Source: Allomuricauda sp.
Lineage (GTDB): Bacteria; Bacteroidota; Bacteroidia; Flavobacteriales; Flavobacteriaceae
Reading direction: 5' to 3'
NCBI RefSeq assembly: GCF_013911645.1
Contig: NZ_JACESV010000001.1
Coordinates: forward strand, 744,001-808,000
DNA length: 64,000 nucleotides
Numbering within the stretch: the first letter of the stretch is position 1; each line of letters starts with the position of its first letter. Below the pieces are notes generated by a model. It had not been told where the DNA came from. It made no database searches and was given only the letters and a program-made list of their open reading frames with translations. The position numbers were made by a program, and so were the translations under genes. Shown here piece by piece: positions 42,184-50,297 of the stretch.

Positions 42184-45100
42184 ATGATCCATTTTTTTGG
42201 GGACAAGGCGACCAAGGTTTTTGCCGTCCAAACCGCTCAGGAAATCACTCAGGAAAACATTAATAAACTGACATGGTTGTTTGGCAACCAGCCTAAGATT
42301 GAAGCGGCGTCTCTCGACGCCTTTTTTGTTGGGCCACGTGCCGCCATGATTACGCCCTGGAGCACAAACGCTACCGAGATCACCCAAAATATGGGCATCG
42401 CTGGAATTATCCGTATTGAGGAATTCCACGCGGTAACGGAAAAATTCACCGATTTTGACCCAATGCTGTCCCAGAAATATAGCTCTTTGGGGCAAGATAT
42501 TTTCACCATCAACATAGTTCCTGAGGCTATCCAAGAGATTGATAACATCGCTTCTTACAATGAGAAAGAGGGACTTGCCCTTAGTGATGAAGAGGTGGAA
42601 TATCTTGAAGGGCTTTCCAAAAAGTTGAATCGTAAGCTGACGGATTCCGAAGTATTTGGTTTCAGTCAGGTAAATTCCGAGCATTGCAGGCACAAAATTT
42701 TTAATGGGACCTTTGTGATTGATGGAGAGGAGAAACCTTCTTCCCTATTTAAATTAATCAAAAAAACATCCGAAGCCAACCCTAATGATATCGTTTCGGC
42801 TTACAAGGACAATGTTGCCTTTATAAAAGGGCCCAAAGCAGTTCAGTTTGCACCCAAAAGTGCGGATAAGCCCGACTTTTATGAAGAAAAAGAGTTTGAC
42901 TCCGTACTATCGCTAAAAGCGGAGACCCATAACTTCCCGACCACCGTGGAGCCTTTTAACGGTGCCGCAACAGGTTCTGGAGGTGAAATCAGAGATCGTT
43001 TGGCTGGCGGAAAAGGGTCTTTGCCTTTGGCAGGAACCGCTGTGTATATGACCTCCTACTCCCGCTTGGAAAAAAACCGTCCATGGGAAAATGGAATGAA
43101 AGAACGGGATTGGCTGTATCAAACCCCAATGGATATTTTGATCAAAGCATCCAACGGAGCATCCGATTTTGGAAATAAATTCGGTCAACCTTTGATTGCG
43201 GGTTCCGTGCTTACTTTTGAGCATGATGAATCAAAAGACATCTCGACTGCGCTCGATATGACACCTCGAAAACTGGGCTTCGATAAGGTAATTATGATGG
43301 CTGGAGGTATTGGCTATGGTAAAACCGGCCAAGCTTTGAAAGATACACCAAGCAAAGGAGACAGAATAGTTGTTCTAGGCGGTGACAACTACCGTATTGG
43401 GATGGGTGGAGCCGCCGTATCCAGTGCAGATACTGGTGAATTCAGTTCTGCCATTGAACTGAATGCCGTGCAGCGTTCCAACCCAGAAATGCAAAAAAGA
43501 GCTTCAAACGCCGTACGTGGCCTGTTTGAAAGTCATGACAACCCCATTGTTTCCATTCACGATCACGGAGCAGGTGGACACTTGAACTGTCTGTCCGAAT
43601 TAGTAGAGGAAACCGGGGGAACCATTGATACGGACAAGTTGCCCGTTGGAGACCCTACGCTTTCCAAAAAAGAATTGATAGGCAACGAATCCCAAGAACG
43701 GATGGGATTGGTAATCGGTGAAAAGGATTTGGACCTATTGGACCGTGTTTCGGCACGTGAACGTTCGCCCATGTACAACGTAGGCGAAGTGACAGGCGAC
43801 CATACGTTTAAATTTACTTCAGGAGAAACAGGGGAAACCCCAATGAACTTGGAACTTTCCGATATGTTCGGAAGTTCTCCCAAAACCATTATGGCCGACA
43901 AAACGGCCCAGCAAAAATATCCCGCCCTTTCATATTCTTTGGAGCATTTCCACGATTATTTAGAGCAAGTGCTACAATTGGAAGCCGTGGCCTGTAAAGA
44001 TTGGCTAACGAATAAAGTAGACCGTTGTGTTGGCGGTCGCGTTGCAAAGCAACAGTGTGCTGGCCCATTGCAATTGCCATTGAACAACTGCGGTGTAATG
44101 GCGCTCGATTTTAAAGGCAAGGAAGGAATTGCCACCAGTATTGGCCACTCCCCTATTTCGGCTTTGATTGACCCTGTTGCCGGTAGTAGAAACAGCGTAG
44201 CGGAATCGTTGACCAACATTGTTTGGGCACCGTTGAAAGATGGTTTAAAATCCGTGTCACTCTCCGCAAACTGGATGTGGCCTTGTAGAAATGAAGGTGA
44301 GGATGCCCGTTTGTATGCTGCAGTAGAGTCTCTGTCTAAATTTGCCATAGATTTGGGCATTAACGTGCCCACTGGAAAGGATTCGCTTTCCATGAAACAA
44401 AAATATAAGGATGGTGAAGTATTGTCCCCAGGAACTGTAATCATCTCCGCAGCAGCTAATTGCAACAACATCAACCAAGTGGTGGAGCCCGTTATGCAGA
44501 AAGACGGTGGCGATATCTACTACATCAACCTATCCAAGGATAGCCACAAACTGGGCGGTTCCTCTTTTGCACAGATTTTGAATGGTATTGGTGACGAAGC
44601 ACCATCTGTTTTGGATGCCAGCTATTTTAAGACGGCTTTCAACACCTTGCAAAAACTTATCAAAAATGGCCAGATTTTGGCAGGTCACGATGTAGCTTCA
44701 GGTGGTTTGATAACAACCTTATTGGAACTTTGCTTTGCGGATAATGATTTGGGTGCCAACTTGGATTTGTCCAGCTTGAACGAGCAGGATATCATCAAAC
44801 TATTGTTCTCCGAAAACATTGGAGTGGTGTTCCAATCCAAAGATGCATCAGTAGAAAAGGAACTGAAGGCTGCGGGTATTGAATTTGCCAAAATCGGTAC
44901 GCCAACCTCCGAAAGCACTTTGAAAATCAAAAATAATGGTATAGAAATCGGGTTAAATATTGCCTCATTGCGTGACACTTGGTTCAAAACGTCTTATCTA
45001 TTGGACAACAAGCAAACCGCAAATGGTTTGGCCAAAGACCGTTATGATAACTACAAGAAACAACCGTTGCACTATATTTTCCCTAAAAATTTTGATGGAA

Positions 45101-45891
45101 AACTTACCCCCTCACCCTTAGGGGGAGGTCGGGAGGGGGCTCCCAAAGCAGCCATTCTGCGCGAAAAGGGAAGCAATTCCGAACGTGAAATGGCCAATGC
45201 CATGTACTTGGCTGGTTTTGATGTAAAAGATGTACACATGACCGACCTTATCACGGGTAGGGAAACCTTGGAGGACATACAGTTTATTGGTGCCGTTGGA
45301 GGTTTCTCCAACTCCGATGTTTTGGGAAGCGCCAAAGGATGGGCGGGAGCCTTTAAGTACAACGAAAAAGCCAACAAAGCCTTAAAAGATTTCTTTGCCA
45401 GACCAGACACTTTATCCGTAGGGATTTGTAATGGTTGCCAATTGTTCATGGAGTTGGACCTCATCAACCCAGAACATGAAACTCACGGAAGATTGACCTA
45501 TAACGACTCCAACAAGCACGAGAGTAATTTTACTTCGGTTAAAATTCAAGAGAACAATTCTGTGATGCTTTCCAACATGGCAGGAACCACGCTCGGGGTT
45601 TGGATAAGTCATGGTGAAGGCAAATTTAGTCTTCCACATACCGAGGACCAATACCATATTGTGGCCAAATACGGTTACGAGAGCTACCCGGCCAATCCAA
45701 ACGGAAGTGATTACAATTCAGCCATGCTTTGCGACAAAACAGGTCGCCATTTAGTGACCATGCCGCATATCGAGCGTTCTACGTTTCCTTGGAACTGGGC
45801 GCACTATCCAAAGGATAGAACCGATGAAGTGTCGCCTTGGCTACAGGCATTTGTGAATGCACGGGAATGGTTGGAAAATTTGGAAGATTAG
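42184..45891 (+). CDS. purL: Phosphoribosylformylglycinamidine synthase (large, glutaminase-fused form)
   Basis: PurL makes FGAM from FGAR, glutamine and ATP, the fourth step of purine synthesis. The 1235 residues hold the N-terminal substrate domain, two AIRS-like ATP-binding halves (NSEHCRHKIFNGTF, HDHGAGGHLNCLSELVEETG) and a C-terminal class I glutaminase with nucleophile Cys1082 in GICNGCQLF. Two segments match intergenic repeat families: residues 350-361, inside an otherwise conserved FEH...RKLGFDKVIM region, and residues 975-987, in the linker before the glutaminase domain (KAAILREKG). Both are in frame and carry no stop, so the protein is probably active with short inserts. Confidence 0.96.
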   Translation: MIHFFGDKATKVFAVQTAQEITQENINKLTWLFGNQPKIEAASLDAFFVGPRAAMITPWSTNATEITQNMGIAGIIRIEEFHAVTEKFTDFDPMLSQKYSSLGQDIFTINIVPEAIQEIDNIASYNEKEGLALSDEEVEYLEGLSKKLNRKLTDSEVFGFSQVNSEHCRHKIFNGTFVIDGEEKPSSLFKLIKKTSEANPNDIVSAYKDNVAFIKGPKAVQFAPKSADKPDFYEEKEFDSVLSLKAETHNFPTTVEPFNGAATGSGGEIRDRLAGGKGSLPLAGTAVYMTSYSRLEKNRPWENGMKERDWLYQTPMDILIKASNGASDFGNKFGQPLIAGSVLTFEHDESKDISTALDMTPRKLGFDKVIMMAGGIGYGKTGQALKDTPSKGDRIVVLGGDNYRIGMGGAAVSSADTGEFSSAIELNAVQRSNPEMQKRASNAVRGLFESHDNPIVSIHDHGAGGHLNCLSELVEETGGTIDTDKLPVGDPTLSKKELIGNESQERMGLVIGEKDLDLLDRVSARERSPMYNVGEVTGDHTFKFTSGETGETPMNLELSDMFGSSPKTIMADKTAQQKYPALSYSLEHFHDYLEQVLQLEAVACKDWLTNKVDRCVGGRVAKQQCAGPLQLPLNNCGVMALDFKGKEGIATSIGHSPISALIDPVAGSRNSVAESLTNIVWAPLKDGLKSVSLSANWMWPCRNEGEDARLYAAVESLSKFAIDLGINVPTGKDSLSMKQKYKDGEVLSPGTVIISAAANCNNINQVVEPVMQKDGGDIYYINLSKDSHKLGGSSFAQILNGIGDEAPSVLDASYFKTAFNTLQKLIKNGQILAGHDVASGGLITTLLELCFADNDLGANLDLSSLNEQDIIKLLFSENIGVVFQSKDASVEKELKAAGIEFAKIGTPTSESTLKIKNNGIEIGLNIASLRDTWFKTSYLLDNKQTANGLAKDRYDNYKKQPLHYIFPKNFDGKLTPSPLGGGREGAPKAAILREKGSNSEREMANAMYLAGFDVKDVHMTDLITGRETLEDIQFIGAVGGFSNSDVLGSAKGWAGAFKYNEKANKALKDFFARPDTLSVGICNGCQLFMELDLINPEHETHGRLTYNDSNKHESNFTSVKIQENNSVMLSNMAGTTLGVWISHGEGKFSLPHTEDQYHIVAKYGYESYPANPNGSDYNSAMLCDKTGRHLVTMPHIERSTFPWNWAHYPKDRTDEVSPWLQAFVNAREWLENLED
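43231..43266. repeat. Palindromic repeat inside purL, copy 1
   Basis: CATCTCGACTGCGCTCGAT (43239-43257) followed by ATGACAC is the same element found in intergenic gaps at 8.3, 36.9, 37.1, 39.9 and 56.7 kb. In purL it encodes SKDISTALDMTP (350-361). Confidence 0.85.
45104..45144. repeat. G/C-run repeat inside purL, copy 2
   Basis: CCCCCTCACCC-TTA-GGGGGAGG (from about 45107) followed by a GGGAGGGGGC run resembles the CCTCCCC/GGGGAGG element at 15.67 kb. It encodes TPSPLGGGREGAP (975-987). Confidence 0.75.
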
Positions 45892-46018
45892 TATAATTTA
45901 CCCTGCTTGGAGGTTATTATTTGGGGATTTTTCAAAATTTACCTTATCTAATTGTTAAATCTGTTTCATTGTTAAGGTCTGATTTGCTAATTTGCAATCG
46001 CTTAACATATAACTAACT

Positions 46019-47788
46019 ATGCAGACGGTTACCCGATTATTTGATTTCCCATACTATCAACTTGAAAAATACCCCTTAGAAAAATCATTGGTCACCAAAA
46101 GTGACGGTAAATGGATAGCTACATCCACACAACAGTACATTGACAAAGCCAATGCCGTGAGCAGGGCCTTACTTCGTATGGGCGTTAAGCCTAACGACAA
46201 AATTGCTGTGATTTCCATGACCAACCGAACGGAATGGAATATTGTTGATATTGGAATTCTTCAAATTGGGGCACAGAACGTACCCATTTACCCTACCATT
46301 TCCGAAGAAGATTACGAGTATGTCCTGAACCATTCCGAAGCAAAATATTGTTTTGTTTCCTGTGGCGAAGTGTTGGAAAAGGTCTTGTCCATAAGCTCAA
46401 AAACTGACAAGCTGGAAGAGATTTATTCCTTTGATGAACTGGATAATTGCAAAAACTGGAAAGAGGTCGTGGAATTGGGAGCCGATACGTCCAACCAAGG
46501 TGAGGTCGAAAAATTAAAAGATGCCGTAAAGCCTGATGACTTAGCTACCCTCATATATACTTCTGGTACCACAGGAAAACCAAAAGGAGTTATGCTATCT
46601 CACAACAATATAGTTTCCAACGTGGTCGATAGCCAAGTTAGGGTTCCTTTTGAAACGGGTGGAACCGCCCTGAGTTTTTTGCCTGTTTGCCACATTTTTG
46701 AACGGATGATTCTTTACCTCTACCAATATTGTGGTGTAGAAATTCATTTTGCGGAAGGGCTGGACAAAATCAGTGATAACGTGAAAGAGGTGAAACCCCA
46801 TGTAATGAGTGTTGTTCCCCGATTGCTGGAGAAAGTCTATGATGCCATTATTGCCAAGGGAACCAATTTAACGGGCATAAAAAAGAAACTCTTTTTCTGG
46901 GCTGTGGAAGTGGGACTCAAATTTGAGCCTTACGGTGCAAACGGCTGGTGGTACGAGAAAAAACTTGGGCTTGCCCGTAAATTAATATTTAGCAAATGGA
47001 AAGAAGGTCTCGGTGGTAATCTATCCGTTATGGTTTCCGGTAGTGCCGCGCTACAACCAAGGCTTGCCAGAATTTTTGCTGCAGCGGAGATGCCCGTAAT
47101 GGAAGGATACGGACTTACGGAGACCTCGCCCGTAATTGCTGTAAACGACCAACGCAACAAAGGTTGGAAAATTGGCACCGTAGGAAAAATGATCGACAAC
47201 GTAGAAGTGAAGATTGCCGAGGACGGGGAAATTCTTTGCAAAGGCCCCAATGTAATGATGGGCTACTACAAAGACCCGGAAAAAACCGCAGAAGTGATGA
47301 CAGGAGCCTATTTCCATACCGGTGACATCGGCGAGATTGATGCTGAGGGCTTTTTACGCATTACCGACCGTAAAAAAGAGATGTTTAAAACATCCGGCGG
47401 AAAATACGTGGCGCCACAGTTATTGGAAAACCGTTTTAAACAATCCCGATTTATAGAACAAATAATGGTTGTAGGCGAAGGTGAAAAAATGCCGGCAGCT
47501 TTGATTCAGCCCAATTTTGAATTTGTAAAGGAATGGGCCAAGCGCCATAATATTGACTTGGGATCAAATGATGAACTGGTCAAAAACGAAAAGGTGATCG
47601 CCCGTATGCAGGAAGAAGTGGATTGGGCCAACCAAGAGTTCGCCAAATGGGAAAAGGTAAAACAGTTCAGACTTACCCCTGATGTTTGGAGCGTGGAAGA
47701 GGGACACCTAACCCCTACCATGAAATTGAAACGCAAGCCAGTTAAAGAAATGTATCTGGATTTGTACAATGACATCTACGGATATTAA
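46019..47788 (+). CDS. Long-chain fatty acid-CoA ligase (AMP-binding, FadD15-like)
   Basis: A 589-residue adenylate-forming enzyme that activates fatty acids with ATP and CoA. The P-loop IYTSGTTGKPKG (about 179-190), the EGYGLTETSP motif, HTGDIGEIDAEGFLRITDRKK and the catalytic-lysine tail (PTMKLKRKPV) are all visible. The shape matches the long-chain bacterial forms that lack an export signal, so it is cytoplasmic or peripheral to the membrane. It lies 127 nt after purL; its natural partner is the fatty-acid oxidation operon at 49.8-56.6 kb. Confidence 0.92.
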   Translation: MQTVTRLFDFPYYQLEKYPLEKSLVTKSDGKWIATSTQQYIDKANAVSRALLRMGVKPNDKIAVISMTNRTEWNIVDIGILQIGAQNVPIYPTISEEDYEYVLNHSEAKYCFVSCGEVLEKVLSISSKTDKLEEIYSFDELDNCKNWKEVVELGADTSNQGEVEKLKDAVKPDDLATLIYTSGTTGKPKGVMLSHNNIVSNVVDSQVRVPFETGGTALSFLPVCHIFERMILYLYQYCGVEIHFAEGLDKISDNVKEVKPHVMSVVPRLLEKVYDAIIAKGTNLTGIKKKLFFWAVEVGLKFEPYGANGWWYEKKLGLARKLIFSKWKEGLGGNLSVMVSGSAALQPRLARIFAAAEMPVMEGYGLTETSPVIAVNDQRNKGWKIGTVGKMIDNVEVKIAEDGEILCKGPNVMMGYYKDPEKTAEVMTGAYFHTGDIGEIDAEGFLRITDRKKEMFKTSGGKYVAPQLLENRFKQSRFIEQIMVVGEGEKMPAALIQPNFEFVKEWAKRHNIDLGSNDELVKNEKVIARMQEEVDWANQEFAKWEKVKQFRLTPDVWSVEEGHLTPTMKLKRKPVKEMYLDLYNDIYGY

Positions 47789-48000
47789 TCAATTTATAAT
47801 GACCAATTATTAATAGACAACAATCAATGTTCACCGCCATTTCGAGGTGGTATCCTTAGCGGAGTAGAAGGAACCATAGATAAATCTCTTGAAGTTCGAC
47901 TTGGAAATGAACAATGAGTTGTATTCAAAACTTGATTGTCATTCCGACTGTCCCAAAAGTTATTGAAGAATCCATTGACTTTTGAGTTTCCAGCAATAAA

Positions 48001-48028
48001 AAAACCAACGGAAATCCGTTGGTTTTTT
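48001..48028. terminator. Bidirectional terminator by the BspA-type gene
   Basis: AAAACCAACGG pairs with CCGTTGGTTTT around a short AAAT loop, with A and T runs on either side. It lies 8 nt beyond the stop of the minus-strand gene. The rest of the 47789-48035 gap holds degenerate GTCATTCCGA-type repeats and no gene. Confidence 0.85.
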
Positions 48029-48035
48029 ACTTAAA

Positions 48036-49628
48036 TCAATTGCCAGAGCAATCAACCATATCCGGCGGACTAGAGAATGCCCATTCCAATTCAATATTGA
48101 GTTTAAAGACCATTGCGTCCAATGCTTCTTGATTATCGCTACAAAGACTCATTCCTTCAATACCTACAGGAATGTACGGTTGAAGGTTTGGATTGCTAGC
48201 CCAACCTATCATTGTATCTGAAAATCTCTCTGGAGACATCCCTGAATCATTAAATATTCCAGTCATATCTTCAACACCTGCAATATCCCAAGCCCCAATG
48301 TTTTGATTAAAAGAATGGGCATTTAAAAACATTTCTGACATATCTTCAACTTTTGATACATTCCAACCGCCAATATCTGAATTGAATGATTCTGCTGCTC
48401 TAAACATTCTCTTCATATCTGTGACATTGCCGGTTTCCCATAAACCAATATCTCCATTGAAAGAAGTGGCCTCAGAAAACATTTTTTCCATTGTTGTAAC
48501 ATTACTTACATCCCAGTTACTCAAGTCTCCATTAAATGAAGTATTATTAGCAAACATACTGCGCATATTTGTCACTTCACTTACATCCCATCCACTGATA
48601 TCTGCATTAAATGTTTCCGTTGAGAAAAACATACCTTGCATATTTGTTACATTACTTACATCCCATCCACTAATGTCCGCATTAAATTTTGTCGCTGAGG
48701 AAAACATACTTCCCATATTTGTTACATTACTTACATCCCAACTACCAATATCACCATTAAATGAATAAGCATCAGCAAACATTAAATCTGTTCTTGTAAC
48801 ATTGCTTACATCCCACTCACTAAGATCACCGTCGAAAAGATTCGCCCAATGAAAAGCTTGTGACATACTTTGGACATTTTCTAAATTTGGTATATCAGTA
48901 GCATTATATTCCATATATTGACATAATGCAAAAGCACCAGAGAAACTTTGCCAAACAATATTGCCCCACTGTTCTATGCCTTTTAAGGTTCTCCTAATAT
49001 GAATAGGTTGATCCCGCATCAAAATATGGGGGAAATCTCCTTGAATGGAAACATAATAGGTTCCTACATTTGTATAAATGTGGGTTGGGTTTCTTGACGT
49101 CAGCTCTTCAACAGGAGAGCCATCTCCCCAATCAATTTTATAATCATATTCAAGTTCCATTGATGTGCCCGTACCAATGGTTAATTCAAAATTACTGCTG
49201 GATATTTCCCATTTGGTAATAAAGGATTCGGGGTCTTCAACCATACTGTCAAAAACATTGGTAACAGTAATTGTCATTAAACCATTTCTAACCTGTTTAC
49301 CGTCGGATACTGATACAAGAATAGTATGTTCGGTAGATAATTCATAGTTCAACTCTTTCCCAGGAGCAAGACTTATTACTCCCGATTCCGTAATTTCAAA
49401 TAAATCATTATCATTTTGGACAATACTGAAAATAAGGGTATCCTCATCTTTATCTGTGGCAGCAACAACTCCGATTTCCTCCGAATCAGAAATATCTTCA
49501 GCAACCGTAAAACTTTGCACCTCAACTTTAGGGGCATTGTTCTTAGCTGGTTCCGGACCGTCGTCTTTACCACAGGACCATAGCAATACAAGCGAAATAA
49601 TCGCACATAATAGATTTTTGATATTCAT
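48036..49628 (-). CDS. BspA-family (DUF285) repeat surface lipoprotein with cadherin-like and PKD-like domains
   Basis: The 530-residue protein has a lipoprotein signal (lipid Cys19 in LLWSC, then GKDDG, an outer-surface tag). Residues ~35-130 are cadherin-like (AATDKDEDTLIFSI, GKELNYELSTEHTILVSVSDG). A PKD-like segment follows (YKIDWGDGSPVEELTSRNPTHIYTNVG region, about 160-200). Then come about eight copies of the 25-residue DUF285 unit, with core WDVSNVT.M..MF....FN.D. BspA-type proteins act as surface adhesins. A terminator ends the unit. Confidence 0.9.
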   Translation of the reverse strand: MNIKNLLCAIISLVLLWSCGKDDGPEPAKNNAPKVEVQSFTVAEDISDSEEIGVVAATDKDEDTLIFSIVQNDNDLFEITESGVISLAPGKELNYELSTEHTILVSVSDGKQVRNGLMTITVTNVFDSMVEDPESFITKWEISSSNFELTIGTGTSMELEYDYKIDWGDGSPVEELTSRNPTHIYTNVGTYYVSIQGDFPHILMRDQPIHIRRTLKGIEQWGNIVWQSFSGAFALCQYMEYNATDIPNLENVQSMSQAFHWANLFDGDLSEWDVSNVTRTDLMFADAYSFNGDIGSWDVSNVTNMGSMFSSATKFNADISGWDVSNVTNMQGMFFSTETFNADISGWDVSEVTNMRSMFANNTSFNGDLSNWDVSNVTTMEKMFSEATSFNGDIGLWETGNVTDMKRMFRAAESFNSDIGGWNVSKVEDMSEMFLNAHSFNQNIGAWDIAGVEDMTGIFNDSGMSPERFSDTMIGWASNPNLQPYIPVGIEGMSLCSDNQEALDAMVFKLNIELEWAFSSPPDMVDCSGN

Positions 49629-49772
49629 AATAAATATTTTGATAAATAGGTATTTTCACAATATCCAATATTCATGCTGTTATTTTGACTACGATCTGAC
49701 CGATGCCCCATTTGAATTGATGTATGAAGTATTCTTCTCAATTTTTGATAAAAAAACATCAATACTTAACCT

Positions 49773-49800
49773 AAATTTATTATGCATGCATAATAAATTT
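49773..49800. promoter_or_regulatory. Perfect 28-bp palindrome, probable MarR operator
   Basis: The two 14-nt halves (AAATTTATTATGCA and its reverse complement) form an exact palindrome directly upstream of the -7 box at 49805. It covers the -33 region of the marR-fad promoter, so a bound dimer would block RNA polymerase. The centre TATGCATGCATA fits the kind of AT-rich dyad read by MarR dimers. Confidence 0.75.
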
Positions 49801-49804
49801 TTCA

Positions 49805-49812
49805 TATATTTG
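49805..49812 (+). promoter_or_regulatory. -7 box of the marR-fatty-acid oxidation operon
   Basis: TATATTTG matches TAnnTTTG, 19 nt before the MarR ATG at 49832. Confidence 0.7.
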
Positions 49813-49831
49813 AGAACACCAAACCTGTTCC

Positions 49832-50281
49832 ATGAAAGATTTGACCATTGATTACGCCCTAAGGGCCACTTGGCAGGCTGTTAGCAAAATGTACAATGAG
49901 GAAGCTAAAAACTATGGGCTTACAATGGCCATTGGATTTACCTTACTGAGCATTGACCCCAAAGGAGGTACACCAAGTACCACATTGGGGCCCAAAATGG
50001 GGATGGAAGCAACTAGTTTGTCAAGGATCTTAAAAAATATTGAGCAAAAAGGTTACATACAACGTAAACGTAACCCAAAAGATGGGCGCGGCGTTCTAAT
50101 TCACTTAACCCCTTTGGGTTTGGAAAAACGAGAGGAGTCCAAAGAAGTGGTATTGCGTTTCAACGAAGTGGTAAAAGAACATACCTCTCAAGAGGATTTG
50201 GTGGGCTTTTTTAGCGTCATTGAAACTATAAATAAACTTATTACAGATAAAAAGATCTATTCAAAAACAACTAATAACTAA
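49832..50281 (+). CDS. MarR-family transcriptional regulator
   Basis: A 149-residue winged-helix protein. The recognition helix lies in MGMEATSLSRILKNIEQKGY, with the wing RKRNPKDGRGVLIHLTPLG, and the dimer helices are at both ends. It is the first gene of the fatty-acid oxidation operon, 16 nt before the dehydrogenase gene, and a perfect palindrome lies in its own promoter. The likely role is a repressor released by acyl-CoA or a fatty acid; the ligand is an inference from context. Confidence 0.9.
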   Translation: MKDLTIDYALRATWQAVSKMYNEEAKNYGLTMAIGFTLLSIDPKGGTPSTTLGPKMGMEATSLSRILKNIEQKGYIQRKRNPKDGRGVLIHLTPLGLEKREESKEVVLRFNEVVKEHTSQEDLVGFFSVIETINKLITDKKIYSKTTNN

Positions 50282-50297
50282 AATTACAAACTCGCAC

